From Arthrobacter sp. NEB 688 (GTDB taxonomy: Bacteria > Actinomycetota > Actinomycetes > Actinomycetales > Dermatophilaceae): a stretch of 64,000 nucleotides of DNA. Positions 26,874 to 36,352 of the stretch are shown piece after piece. Numbering within the stretch: the stretch's first letter is position 1; each line of letters opens with the position of its first letter. Below the pieces are notes generated by a model. It was not told where the DNA came from, did not search any database, and saw nothing but the letters and a program-made list of their open reading frames with translations. A program made the translations under genes and the position numbers. The stretch is taken from the NCBI RefSeq assembly GCF_013201035.1, contig NZ_CP053707.1, forward strand, positions 3,844,001 through 3,908,000, read 5' to 3'.

Positions 26874-28985
26874 ATGACCGACGGGCACCGCAGACGCATC
26901 CGGGTGGGCATCGACACCGGGGGCACGTTCACCGACGTCGTCGCCGTGGACGAGGACTCCGGGGAGGTCGTGACCACCAAGACCCCCAGCACCCCCTCGA
27001 ACCCGGCCGACGGGTTCATCTCCGGGATCGAGAAGATCCTCGGGGTCATGGGGGCCTCGGGCCACGACCTCACGGCCGTCTCGCACGGCACGACGGTCGC
27101 GACGAACAAGCTCCTCGAGGGCAAGGTCGAGCGCCTGGGCTTCATCACGACCGAGGGCTACGAGTTCATGCTCGAGATCGCCCGCCAGGCCGTGCCCGAC
27201 GGCTACGGCAACTCCTACTTCTGGGTCAAACCGCCGCGCATCGTGCCCGCCGACGCTGTCCGCACCGTCCGGGGACGCCTCGACGTCACCGGCGCCGAGG
27301 TGCGGCCGTTCTCGGAGGAGGACGCCGTGGCCGCCGCCCGCTTCTTCCGCGACCGCGGCATCACGACGATCGGCGTCTGCTTCCTGCACGCCTACGCCAA
27401 CGACGAGCACGAGCTCGCGATGCGCGAGGTCCTGCGCCGCGAGCACCCCGAGGCCGTCGTCTCCATCAGCAGCGAGGTGCTGCGCGAGTACCGCGAGTAC
27501 GAACGGGCGATGACCACGCTCGTCGACGCCGCCGTCAAGCCGAACGTCAGCCGCTACGTGACGAACATCCACGAGCGCCTCGACGGGTTCACCGGCGGGC
27601 GTCCGGTGCCGTTCTACGTCATGAAGTCCAACGGCGGCGTGCTGTCGGCCGACGAGGTCGTGCACCAGCCGATCACGACGGTGCTGTCCGGCCCGGCCGC
27701 CGGCGCGCTCGGCGCCGCGCTCATCGCCGAGAAGGCGGGCTTCCACAAGGTCCTCACCTGCGACGGCGGCGGCACGTCGACCGACGTCTCGGTCGTCCTC
27801 GACGGCGAGCCGACGCTGACCACCGAGGGCTCGGTCGGGGCCTACCCCAGCAAGATCCCGATGATCGACGTCGTCACGGTCGGGGCGGGCGGCGGCTCGA
27901 TCGCCTGGGTCTCCCCCGAGGGCACGCTCAAGGTCGGCCCCCACTCGGCCGGCGCCGACCCGGGCCCGCTCTGCTACGGCCGCGGCGGCACCGAGCCGAC
28001 GATCACCGACGCGCACGTCGTGCTCGGGCGCATCCCCCCGCACCTGCTCGGTGGCGAGATCCCCCTCGATGTCGACGCCGCTCGCGCGGGCCTGGTCGAC
28101 CTCGCCGGCAAGCTCGGGCTCGACCTCGAGACCTGCGCGACGGGCATCCTCGAGATCTCGGCGTGGAACCAGGCCAACGCGCTGCGCCAGGTGTCGGTCA
28201 AGCGCGGCCTCGACGTCCGCGACTTCATGCTGACGACGTTCGGCGGCTCGGGCTCGCTCCTCGCGTGCCGGCTGGTCGACGTCCTCGACCTCGCCGGGGC
28301 CGTCGTCCCGCAGAACCCGGGCAACCTCAGCGCCTTCGGCCTGCTGACCGTCGACGTGCGCAACGACTACGTGCAGACGCACGTGGCCCGCCACGACGGC
28401 ATCGACCTCTCCTCCGTCGCCGGGGTGCTCGACTCGCTGACCGCCAAGGGCGCCGCCGCGCTGACGGCCGAGGGCTTCACGCCCGAGCAGCACGAGTTCG
28501 TCCGCACCGCCGACCTACGCTACTTCGGGCAGGCCTACGAGGTGCGCGTGCCGGCCGGCAACGGCCCGGTCGACGACGCGTGGGCCCAGGAGGTCGCGAC
28601 GCGCTTCCACGACGAGCACCGCCAGCTGTACGGCTACGACTTCCGCGACGACCCGACGCAGCACGTCGAGTGGGTCAACCTGCGCGTCACCGGTGTCGGC
28701 CCGATCACTCGCCCCGAGCTGCGTCCGCTGGCCGCGCGCGAGGAGTCGCAGCCGAGCGGTGACGGGCTGCCCGCCCAGCGCTCGGTGCGCCCCGTCTGCT
28801 TCGACCCCGAGGCCGGCTACGTCGACACCCCGGTGCTGTGGCGCCCCGACCTGCGGGCCGGCGACTCCTTCAGCGGGCCGGCCATCGTCGAGGAGTTCGG
28901 CTCGACCGTCCCCGTCCACCCCGGCTTCGCCGTCCGCGTCGACACCTGGGGCAACCTCGTCATCACCCAGGAGGCGACCCGATGA
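26874..28985 (+). CDS. hyuA: Hydantoinase/oxoprolinase family protein, subunit A
   Basis: 703 residues. The N-terminal RVGIDTGGTFTDVV is the ATP-binding signature of the HyuA/acetone-carboxylase-beta/oxoprolinase family. SHGTTVATNKLLEGK, KSNGGVLS and GGGSTS-like TCDGGGTSTDVS follow. Members hydrolyse cyclic amides (hydantoins, 5-oxoproline, N-methylhydantoin) or carboxylate ketones at the cost of ATP. The ATG at 26874 is preferred to the TTG at 26862 because the -10 element overlaps the latter. It overlaps HyuB by ATGA. The operator upstream ties it to the heterocycle regulon, but the true substrate is not clear. Confidence 0.9.
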   Translation: MTDGHRRRIRVGIDTGGTFTDVVAVDEDSGEVVTTKTPSTPSNPADGFISGIEKILGVMGASGHDLTAVSHGTTVATNKLLEGKVERLGFITTEGYEFMLEIARQAVPDGYGNSYFWVKPPRIVPADAVRTVRGRLDVTGAEVRPFSEEDAVAAARFFRDRGITTIGVCFLHAYANDEHELAMREVLRREHPEAVVSISSEVLREYREYERAMTTLVDAAVKPNVSRYVTNIHERLDGFTGGRPVPFYVMKSNGGVLSADEVVHQPITTVLSGPAAGALGAALIAEKAGFHKVLTCDGGGTSTDVSVVLDGEPTLTTEGSVGAYPSKIPMIDVVTVGAGGGSIAWVSPEGTLKVGPHSAGADPGPLCYGRGGTEPTITDAHVVLGRIPPHLLGGEIPLDVDAARAGLVDLAGKLGLDLETCATGILEISAWNQANALRQVSVKRGLDVRDFMLTTFGGSGSLLACRLVDVLDLAGAVVPQNPGNLSAFGLLTVDVRNDYVQTHVARHDGIDLSSVAGVLDSLTAKGAAALTAEGFTPEQHEFVRTADLRYFGQAYEVRVPAGNGPVDDAWAQEVATRFHDEHRQLYGYDFRDDPTQHVEWVNLRVTGVGPITRPELRPLAAREESQPSGDGLPAQRSVRPVCFDPEAGYVDTPVLWRPDLRAGDSFSGPAIVEEFGSTVPVHPGFAVRVDTWGNLVITQEATR

Positions 28986-30973
28986 CCGCCGTCCCCACCA
29001 CCCCCGACCCGTTCGTCGACCTCGAGGCCTACCTCGCGAGCGAGCCGGCCAACCCCGGCGGGCTGCCGACGACCTACGAGCACGGCGGTCGCCTCACCCC
29101 CGAGGGCAGCGCCGTCGACCCGGTGCTCGTCGAGATCGTCCAGGGCACCCTGGCCAGCGTCGAGATGGAGGTCGAGACCGCCATCGCGCGCACCTCGCGC
29201 TCCCCCATGATCCGCGACGCCCACGACTTCCGGGCCGGCATCCACGACCGCCAGCTGCGCAAGCTGACCGGTCGCTCGTACTCGGCTCTCGTGCATCCGA
29301 TCGTGCGCGACTTCCCGCTGGACGAGATGCACGAGGGCGACGTCTTCTTCCACAACGACGTCTACGAGTCGGAGGGCGGCATCGGCCACCTGCCCGACCT
29401 GTGCGTCACCGTGCCGGTCTTCCACGAGGGCGAGGTCGTCGCGTTCGTCCAGGCCTTCGGCCACCACGACGACATCGGCGGCGCCTGCCCGGGCTCGATG
29501 CCCAGCGGCGCGCAGAGCGTCTTCGAGGAGGGCCTGTCGGTCCCCCCGATCAAGCTGTGGGACAGCGGGGTCCCGAACAAGGCGGCCCTGCGGATCATGA
29601 CCCGCAACAGCCGGATGCCCGACAGCCTCGCGGCCGACCTCGACGCCGAGTGCTCCGCCTGTCTCATGGGCGCCCGCCGGCTCGGCGAGCTCTTCACCCG
29701 CTACGGGCGCGAGACCGTCGAGGCCGCGTTCGACGCCATCCTCGACGCGACGACCGAGACCTACCGCCGCGAGATCCTCGACAAGATCCCGGACGGCTCG
29801 TACGTCTGGGAGGACTACGCCGAGCACGACGGCGTCGACGAGCCGATGCTGCACACGCAGCGGATCACGCTGACCAAGACCAGCACCGGCGGCCCCGGCC
29901 CCGGTGACGGCGGCCCGCGCCTCATCATCGACTTCACCGGCACGAGCGCCCAGGCCAAGGGCCCGATCAACCACTGCGGCGACTACGTCGGCGGCAACTT
30001 CCTCAAGAAGTGGCTGGCGCCGATCCTGCGCAACCTCGCCGACACCCCCGAGCGGATGGCCGAGCTCGACGTCAACGAGGGCGTCGTGCCGCTCATCGAG
30101 ATGCGCTTCCCGGAGAAGGGGACCCTGCTGACGCCGGTCTACCCCGCGCCGACGAACGCCCGCACCTTCGTCATCCTGCGCCTGCTCGGCGTGCTCGCCG
30201 GCGTCGTCGCCAAGGCGGTCGACGGCCGGATGCCCGCCGACCAGGAGACCATCCGGTACACGGGCGTCTACGGCAAGGACCGCGACGGCAACGACTACCT
30301 CATGCGCGAGGTGCTCGGCGGCGGCTCCGGCGGCCGCTACTACGCCGACGGCGAGGACACGATCCACGTCGTCCCGGACAGCCGCAACCTGCCGACCGAG
30401 TTCACCGAGAGCCGTTTCCCCTTCCGCGTCGAGCGGCTCGGGCTCGCGGTCGACTCCGGCGGCGCCGGTCGGTACCGCGGCGGCCTCGGCTACGAGAAGC
30501 AGATCCGGATGCTCCAGGACGCGCACTTCATGTCCATCGCGGACCGCTCGATCCTCGCCTGCTGGGGCGTCAAGGGCGGCAAGGCCGGCCGGCCCTTCGA
30601 GGTGACCATCGACCTCGGTGGCCCGACCGAGCGCACCGTCGACGCCCTCGCCGACGCCGAGCCGGTCAAGGCCGGCCAGGTGATCCGGATCCGGACGACC
30701 GGTGGCGGCGGCTGGGGCGACCCGCTCGAGCGCCCGTACGACGAGGTCGAGCGCGACCTGCGCTGGGGCAAGGTGTCGTTCGACGGCGCCCGGTCCGACT
30801 ACGGCGTCGTGGCCTCCGGCACCAAGGACGAGCCGGTCGTCGACGTGGCCGCCTCCGACGCCCTGCGCGCCGAGCGGCGCGCGGCGCGCGGCGAGGAGCC
30901 GTTCTTCGACCGCGGCCCCGGCTACGCGCAGCTGGCCGGCGGCGCCGGCGCGGCGGACGTCGACTGGCTCTGA
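28982..30973 (+). CDS. hyuB: Hydantoinase/oxoprolinase family protein, subunit B
   Basis: 663 residues. The HyuB signature region includes SRSPMIRDAHDFRAGI, GDVFFHNDVYESEGGIGHLPD, FGHHDDIGGACPGSMP and DFTGTSAQAKGPINH. GTGGGGWGD-like RTTGGGGWGDPLERP is near the C-terminus. It forms the partner subunit of HyuA in ATP-dependent cyclic-amidase or carboxylase complexes. It overlaps HyuA by ATGA and the next gene by TGATG. The metal-like His-rich stretch (GHHDDIGG) is intact. Confidence 0.9.
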   Translation: MTAVPTTPDPFVDLEAYLASEPANPGGLPTTYEHGGRLTPEGSAVDPVLVEIVQGTLASVEMEVETAIARTSRSPMIRDAHDFRAGIHDRQLRKLTGRSYSALVHPIVRDFPLDEMHEGDVFFHNDVYESEGGIGHLPDLCVTVPVFHEGEVVAFVQAFGHHDDIGGACPGSMPSGAQSVFEEGLSVPPIKLWDSGVPNKAALRIMTRNSRMPDSLAADLDAECSACLMGARRLGELFTRYGRETVEAAFDAILDATTETYRREILDKIPDGSYVWEDYAEHDGVDEPMLHTQRITLTKTSTGGPGPGDGGPRLIIDFTGTSAQAKGPINHCGDYVGGNFLKKWLAPILRNLADTPERMAELDVNEGVVPLIEMRFPEKGTLLTPVYPAPTNARTFVILRLLGVLAGVVAKAVDGRMPADQETIRYTGVYGKDRDGNDYLMREVLGGGSGGRYYADGEDTIHVVPDSRNLPTEFTESRFPFRVERLGLAVDSGGAGRYRGGLGYEKQIRMLQDAHFMSIADRSILACWGVKGGKAGRPFEVTIDLGGPTERTVDALADAEPVKAGQVIRIRTTGGGGWGDPLERPYDEVERDLRWGKVSFDGARSDYGVVASGTKDEPVVDVAASDALRAERRAARGEEPFFDRGPGYAQLAGGAGAADVDWL

Positions 30974-31815
30974 TGCCCACCGGCCCGGTCCTCGTCGTCG
31001 GCTCCGCCGGCAAGACGGGCCGGGCCGTGTGCGCTGCCCTGCTCGCGCGGGGCGCGCAGGTGCGGGCGGCCGTGCGACCCGGCCGCGAGGCGTCGGCCCC
31101 GGCGGGCACCGAGCCCGTGGGGGTCGACCTCGCGGACGGTCACGGTCTGCGCCCCGCGCTCGACGGCTGCTCGGCCGCCTACCACCTGGCGCCCAACGTC
31201 CACCCGGACGAGGTCGGCATGGCCCAGCGGGTGGCCGCCGCCGCGCGCGGCGTCGGGCTGCCGCACCTCGTCTTCCACTCGGTGCTGCACCCCGACGACG
31301 CCCGGATGCCGCACCACCTGCACAAGCTCGCCGCGGAAGAGGTTCTGCGCGAGGCGCATCCGGGCACGCTCGTCGTGCTGCGGCCGTCGGCGTACCACGA
31401 GAACCTCCTGCCGCAGGTCCTCGACGGCGCGGTCGCCCTCCCCTACTCCGCCGACACCCCGTTCACGACGGTCGCCCTCGCGGACGTCGCCGAGGCCGCG
31501 GCCACCGTGCTGCTCGACCCGGCTCGCGACGGTGAGGTGCACGACCTCGTCGGCCCGGAGGTCCTCACCACCCGCGAGATGGTGGCGCAGGCCGAGCGGG
31601 TGCTGGGCCGCCCGGTCGGGCTGACCGTCAGTTCGCCCGCCGCGTGGGCGGCCGGCCCGGGCGCCGACCTCCCGACCGCCGCCCGTGAGGCGCTCACGGC
31701 GATGTTCGCCGCCTACGACGAGGACGGCCTCGTCGGCGACCCCGCCGACCTCACCGCGCTGCTCGGCCGGCGCCCCACGTCGTGGTCGGACACGCTCCGG
31801 GCCGCCGCGCGCTGA
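30973..31815 (+). CDS. NmrA-like/atypical SDR NAD(P)-binding protein
   Basis: 280 residues. VLVVGSAGKTGRAVCAALLARG is the dinucleotide-binding loop (residues 6-17 carry the glycines). The absence of the YxxxK dyad in its usual place and the overall pattern (HLVFHSVLHPDD, RPSAYHENLL) fit the NmrA/atypical SDR group. Its role in the hyu operon is unknown; it could be a redox sensor or a reductase. It overlaps HyuB in TGATG, so it is co-translated. A bulged hairpin at 31830-31886 follows. Confidence 0.8.
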   Translation: MPTGPVLVVGSAGKTGRAVCAALLARGAQVRAAVRPGREASAPAGTEPVGVDLADGHGLRPALDGCSAAYHLAPNVHPDEVGMAQRVAAAARGVGLPHLVFHSVLHPDDARMPHHLHKLAAEEVLREAHPGTLVVLRPSAYHENLLPQVLDGAVALPYSADTPFTTVALADVAEAAATVLLDPARDGEVHDLVGPEVLTTREMVAQAERVLGRPVGLTVSSPAAWAAGPGADLPTAAREALTAMFAAYDEDGLVGDPADLTALLGRRPTSWSDTLRAAAR

Positions 31816-31829
31816 CCCTCCCGCCGGCG

Positions 31830-31886
31830 ACGACCGCGGGTGCGGACGCGACCGGCGGACCGGCCACGCCCGCACCCGCGGGTCGT
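31830..31886. terminator. Bidirectional terminator after the hyu operon
   Basis: A 12-bp perfect stem extended by four more pairs after a one-base bulge (31830-31845 with 31870-31886) lies between the convergent NmrA-like and M36 peptidase genes. Confidence 0.7.
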
Positions 31887-31897
31887 GGGACGGGGCG

Positions 31898-34810
31898 TCA
31901 GCGCCGGAAGACCTGCACCTCCGAGATGCCGACCTTCTCCGCGCCGCTGTAGCTCGTCGCGCAGTCGGTGGCGTTCGCCGGGTCGTCGTCCTGCTCACCG
32001 GCGTACGCCGGCCCACCCTGGCACTGGTTCGCGACGGCCACGAAGCGCAGGTGCGTCGCCGCGGTCTGCGGGATGTCGAACGAGCGCATCTTGAGCGCGG
32101 GCGCCGTCGGCCGCGGCACCCCGGCGGGGAACGCGTCGGCCGGGGAGGTCCACACCGGGCGGTAGTCGGCGTCGCGCGAGCAGTCGACCCGGCCCCTGGC
32201 GTCGCAGGCGAGGACCTGGAACTGGCGCAGGGCCTGGAAGCGGCCGACGACCGTCGGCTCCGGCAGCGAGCTCACCTGGACCCGACGGACGACCTGGCGG
32301 CCCCCGGCGAGGTCGACGGTGAAGGCCTTCTGCGCCGCCGTGGGGCGGTCGACCGTCGTCGCGGTCGTGCCCTCGTCGTCGTCGACGAGCTTGCCGAGGT
32401 TGACGCCCTCGCCGAGCACCGTGGCCCCACGGGTCGAGCTGGCGAGGTTGTCGCGCAGCTTGACCGGGAGGTTGCGGGTCTGGTTCGCCCGGGCGGTCAG
32501 GCTGACCCGCGCCTGCCCGTGACCCTTGGCCCACGCGGTGTACGTCCGCTCGCCCGGGGCGATCGAGAACGTGTCACCGAGCGCCGTCGCCGGGTCGGTG
32601 TCCGCCACCGGGCGCGAGCGAGCGGTGTACTCGCCGACGTAGAGCTTCGCACCGACGACCGGGCGACCCTCCTCGTCGACCGGGCTGAAGCGCAGCGTCG
32701 CGTCCTTGGCGTACGCCGAGGCGAAGCTCGGCACCGGCTGGGTGTCGTTCGAGCCCGCCGAGGTCGCCCCCTGGCCGAGGCCGCGCGCGGCGAAGGCGTT
32801 CCACAGGAGGTCCTGGTTGGCCCCGCCGAAGCGCAGCAGGTCGGCGGCGAGCATCCGGTCACGGGCGTCGACCATCGAGACGGCGCCGCTCGGCATGAGC
32901 AGCCACGAGTCGAAGACCAGCTGGATCCAGCGTCGGTTGCCCGGGCACTGCGTGGCGGCGAGCTCGCCGTCGGCACAGGCCTTCTGCGTCGCGGCGTCCC
33001 CGAGCCCGTAGCGACCGATGAACGCCGCCCGGATGTCGTTGTTCGTCGCGGACCAGATCTCGCCGTCGGCGTGGACCTGCGGGCCGGTGAGGTCGTAGCC
33101 GACGTTGGAGTAGTTGAGCGGGCTCTGCCCCATGTTGTAGTTCCGGATGCCCTGCTGCGCGTTGCCGGTGACGTAGGCGCCCATCGGGGTCGCCTCGCCG
33201 CCGAGCGGCGCGTAGCCGTTCTCCTGCAGGTACTCCATCGCCATGAGGTCCGACCAGCTCTCGCCCATGCCGCCGGCCTGGAGACCGGAGAGGCCCTGGA
33301 CCGGGCCGCCCGCCATCCGGTTGCTGATGGCGTGGCCGTACTCGTGGCCGATGACCGACATGTCGAACGAGCCGTCGACGCACGGGGCGTAGAACGAGCC
33401 CGCGACCGGCTGCCAAATGTACATGTTGGAGTACACGGTGCCGCCGTCGCCGAGGGTCAGCTGGTTCGCGTTGTTGCGCAGGCCGACCTGGGCACCGGAC
33501 TGCGCGCGGCCGACCTCCGGGTCACCGCCGGTGCCGCCCTTGCCGTAGTTGTCGCGCTGCAGGTTCCACGCCGACTCGGTGAAGCCCAGCCGGTAGGACC
33601 AGTCGTGCATCCGGTTGTGCATCGCGAAGAGGTTGGCCGTCGCCGCGTCGATGTCGTTGCGGGTCGGGCTCGTGTACGCGGCCGGGTCGCACTTGCTCGT
33701 CTGCCAGACGTTGGTCCAGTCGTAGACGTAGCTGCGGTCGGCCTTGGGGGTCGCCGTGAGCCCGGGCGTCGTGCGCCACTGCTCGTACGTCAGCGCGTTG
33801 TTGCCGTTCGTCGTGAAGGTGCTGACGTCGGTCGAGGGGTCGACGTCCCAGGCCTTCGGCGACGCCGGGCTCGCGACGACCTCGTCGCAGCCCTCGGCGG
33901 CGACCCAGCAGAAGGTGCTGCGGGTGTCGGTCGAGGACCGGTCGGTGCGCGGCGTGCCGGTGAACACCTTCCAGCGCGGGTTGTCGCTGTCGGCGTCGAC
34001 GAGGTTCTCGCGGGCGATGACCTTCCCGGTCACCGCGTCGACATGGATGCTGTACGCGGTCTCGGCGTCGACGACCATCTCGACGCGGAACGCGCGCCGG
34101 GGGTCCTTGCCCGGTATCGGGACCGCCACCTCCTCGGTGCGCTCCGAGACGAGCCCGCCGGCGTCGGCGCCGACGCTGCGGGCGGCGGCCGCGATCGCGT
34201 CCGCCTTCGAGACCTTCGCCGCGGCGGGGGCGGCGGCATCGGGGGTGAAGGTCGAGCTGACGTAGCGGACCGACCCGTTCTGCACCGCGACCGAGACCAT
34301 GCCGTCGAGGCCGGCGGAGACGCCGCCGAAGGTCTGGCGCAGGAGGACGACGGTCGCGTCGCCGATGCGGTTGGTGCCGACCAGCTCGACGTCCTCGAGC
34401 TGGGCGCTCGTCAGCCCGAAGGCCGCGCGCTCCCCGGCGAGGAAGTCGCGGGCAGCGGTCTCGGGGTCCTTCGCGAGGCCGCGGGCGACCGGTGAGGTGC
34501 CGTCGAGGACGTAGGTCGACGGTGCGCCGAAACGGTTCCAGGTCACCGCCTTCGCACCGGACGCGCGTCCGGTGTCCGTGGACCGCTGCGCCGACGAGCG
34601 CTGCGCCGACGACGGCGCCGCCGTCCCGGTGCGGGTGTCGAGGTCGGGCAGGCCGTGGTCGTGGTCGCTCTCGCCGGGCGGCGTCGACACGATGTCGGCG
34701 GGGGCCTCCTCGGCGGCCGCCGCCTGCTGGGCGGTCACCGCCAGGCTCAGCGCGACGGCGGCGGTCAGGCCGGTCGCGACCGCGCGGGTCGCTGGGTTCC
34801 TGCGTCTCAT
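31898..34810 (-). CDS. Secreted M36 (fungalysin) family metalloprotease
   Basis: 970 residues. The signal peptide is at residues 1 to about 33 (RRR, hydrophobic core, AxA). A propeptide (about 35-290) with FTP- and PepSY-like stretches follows. The catalytic zinc site is VIGHEYGHAISNR with the downstream glutamate in GGMGESWSD. The C-terminal 250 residues hold a carboxypeptidase-regulatory-like and a discoidin-like (F5/8 type C) region. The ATG at 34810 has GAGGAG 7 bases upstream. The frame runs on to 35839 without coding character. It digests proteins outside the cell and may feed the amino-acid and peptide uptake seen elsewhere (inference). Confidence 0.92.
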   Translation of the reverse strand: MRRRNPATRAVATGLTAAVALSLAVTAQQAAAAEEAPADIVSTPPGESDHDHGLPDLDTRTGTAAPSSAQRSSAQRSTDTGRASGAKAVTWNRFGAPSTYVLDGTSPVARGLAKDPETAARDFLAGERAAFGLTSAQLEDVELVGTNRIGDATVVLLRQTFGGVSAGLDGMVSVAVQNGSVRYVSSTFTPDAAAPAAAKVSKADAIAAAARSVGADAGGLVSERTEEVAVPIPGKDPRRAFRVEMVVDAETAYSIHVDAVTGKVIARENLVDADSDNPRWKVFTGTPRTDRSSTDTRSTFCWVAAEGCDEVVASPASPKAWDVDPSTDVSTFTTNGNNALTYEQWRTTPGLTATPKADRSYVYDWTNVWQTSKCDPAAYTSPTRNDIDAATANLFAMHNRMHDWSYRLGFTESAWNLQRDNYGKGGTGGDPEVGRAQSGAQVGLRNNANQLTLGDGGTVYSNMYIWQPVAGSFYAPCVDGSFDMSVIGHEYGHAISNRMAGGPVQGLSGLQAGGMGESWSDLMAMEYLQENGYAPLGGEATPMGAYVTGNAQQGIRNYNMGQSPLNYSNVGYDLTGPQVHADGEIWSATNNDIRAAFIGRYGLGDAATQKACADGELAATQCPGNRRWIQLVFDSWLLMPSGAVSMVDARDRMLAADLLRFGGANQDLLWNAFAARGLGQGATSAGSNDTQPVPSFASAYAKDATLRFSPVDEEGRPVVGAKLYVGEYTARSRPVADTDPATALGDTFSIAPGERTYTAWAKGHGQARVSLTARANQTRNLPVKLRDNLASSTRGATVLGEGVNLGKLVDDDEGTTATTVDRPTAAQKAFTVDLAGGRQVVRRVQVSSLPEPTVVGRFQALRQFQVLACDARGRVDCSRDADYRPVWTSPADAFPAGVPRPTAPALKMRSFDIPQTAATHLRFVAVANQCQGGPAYAGEQDDDPANATDCATSYSGAEKVGISEVQVFRR

Positions 34811-34952
34811 CCGGATGCTCCTCGGTGTGGGGTCGCCACGGGATGCACCGGGTTCCGCGGTCCACCGGGTCCCGGCGGACGACGGCCCCTGCCCGGCCCC
34901 GTCGCGTGCCGTCCACCCAACCCGCTGGGGCTCCTGAGAAGAACCTGTGAGA

Positions 34953-34967
34953 GACCAAGTCTTGGTC
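34953..34967 (-). promoter_or_regulatory. Inverted repeat at the probable -35 region of the M36 protease gene
   Basis: A perfect 7-1-7 inverted repeat, GACCAAG, one base, CTTGGTC. On the minus strand TTGACC (-35-like) overlaps it, and a -10-like CAGGTT lies 16-17 bases further on. It is a candidate operator of unknown regulator. Confidence 0.5.
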
Positions 34968-35002
34968 AAGTCTTCGTCAGCACGCGGGTCGACCCGTCGC
35001 CG

Positions 35003-35082
35003 GACTGGCAGAAGGTGCCAGCGGATCGGCCGATCCACGGGCTCAGGACGACGATGGGCGCCTCGGTGACGGCGGCTAGGTT
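35003..35082 (+). promoter_or_regulatory. Candidate PucR operator and promoter of the CoA transferase operon
   Basis: An inverted repeat has left half GACTGGCAG at 35003-35011, a 3-base centre, and right half GTGCCAGCG at 35015-35023. This is the same architecture as the hyu and carbamate kinase operators, with two to three changes per half. A -10-like TAGGTT at 35077-35082 is 64 bp after the centre, equal to the upstream position at the permease gene. No second site is seen 32 bp downstream. Confidence 0.5.
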
Positions 35083-35143
35083 GACGAGACGCCGACGCGC
35101 CACCCCTGCGGCGCACCGCCCCGAGCACCGAGGAGCCCCACCC

Positions 35144-36352
35144 GTGACCGGACCCCTGGACGGCATCACCGTCGTCGACCTCTCGCGCGCTCTCGCCGGC
35201 CCGCACGCCGCGATGCTCCTCGGCGACATGGGGGCCCGCGTCGTCAAGGTCGAGTCGCCGACCGGTGACGACACACGGGGATGGGGCCCGCCGTTCGTCG
35301 GCCCCGAGGACGACCCCGTGTCGACGTACTTCCTCTCGTGCAACCGCAACAAGGAGTCGATCGTCCTCGACCTCAAGTCCGACGACGGCCGCGAGACCCT
35401 GACGCGCCTCGTGCGGCACGCGGACGTGCTCATCGAGAACTTCCGGCCGGGTGTCCTCGACCGGCTCGGCTTCGACGTCGAGCGCCTGCACGGGCTCAAC
35501 CCCGGGCTCGTCGTCCTCGCGATCAGCGGGTTCGGGCACGACGGGCCGGAGGGCGGCCGCCCCGGCTACGACCAGATCGCCCAGGGCGAGGCCGGCCTCA
35601 TGTCGGTCACCGGCACCGGGCCCGAGGAGCCGCAACGTGTCGGGGTGCCGATCGGCGACCTCCTCGCCGGGCTGCACGGCGCGTTCGGTGTCGCGACGGC
35701 GCTGCGCGAGCGCGAGCTGACCGGCCGCGGGAGGGTCGTGCGCACGTCGCTGCTCGCGTCCGTCGTCGGCGTCCACGCCTTCCAGGGCACCGCGTACACC
35801 GTTGCGGGGCAGGTCGGCCGGGCGCAGGGCAACCACCACCCGTCACTCGCCCCCTACGGACTCTTCCACGCGAGCGACGGCCCCGTGCAGGTGGCCGTGG
35901 GTTCGCAGGGGCTCTGGGTGCGCTTCGCCGAGGCCTTCGGCATCGACCCCGCCGACCCCCTGCTGGCGACCAACTCCGTCCGCGTCGGCAACCGCGCGCA
36001 CCTCGTCGAGGTCATCGACGCGGCGTTCGCGCAGTGGCGCGCCGAGGACCTGCTCGCCCGGCTGGCCGAGCTCGGCATCCCGTCGGGCAAGGTGCGCTCC
36101 ATCGACGAGGTCTACGACTGGGAGCAGACCCGCTCGCAGGGGCTCGTCATCGACGTCGAGCACCCGGTGCTCGGGCGCATCGAGCTGCCCGGCCCACCGA
36201 TCCGGTTCGACGACAACGCCTTCGCCGGCGGTCGTGACACGCACCAGCCGCCCCCCGGGCTCGGCGAGCACGACGCCTCGGTCCGCGCCTGGCTCGACGA
36301 GGCCGACGAGGCCGACGCGGCGCACGACGCACCCGCGGGAGACGGTCGATGA
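35144..36352 (+). CDS. Class III (CaiB/BaiF) CoA transferase
   Basis: 402 residues. GPLDGITVVDLSRALAGPHAAMLLGDMGARVVKVESPTGDD is the family's N-terminus (read in parts), with the catalytic aspartate expected at about 165 (PGYDQIAQGEAG). These enzymes move CoA between carboxylic acids. The GTG at 35144 has GAGGAG 8 bases upstream. It overlaps the carboxyltransferase gene by ATGA. With an upstream operator of the heterocycle regulon, malonate or a related dicarboxylate is a plausible acceptor (inference). Other acids cannot be excluded. Confidence 0.9.
   Translation: MTGPLDGITVVDLSRALAGPHAAMLLGDMGARVVKVESPTGDDTRGWGPPFVGPEDDPVSTYFLSCNRNKESIVLDLKSDDGRETLTRLVRHADVLIENFRPGVLDRLGFDVERLHGLNPGLVVLAISGFGHDGPEGGRPGYDQIAQGEAGLMSVTGTGPEEPQRVGVPIGDLLAGLHGAFGVATALRERELTGRGRVVRTSLLASVVGVHAFQGTAYTVAGQVGRAQGNHHPSLAPYGLFHASDGPVQVAVGSQGLWVRFAEAFGIDPADPLLATNSVRVGNRAHLVEVIDAAFAQWRAEDLLARLAELGIPSGKVRSIDEVYDWEQTRSQGLVIDVEHPVLGRIELPGPPIRFDDNAFAGGRDTHQPPPGLGEHDASVRAWLDEADEADAAHDAPAGDGR

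Larger units (their letters stand above)
34811..35143. other. Divergent regulatory region between the M36 protease and CoA transferase genes; no gene seen
   Basis: 333 bp without a convincing coding frame. It holds the inverted repeat at 34953-34967 (protease side) and the operator and -10 at 35003-35082 (CoA transferase side). Confidence 0.65.
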
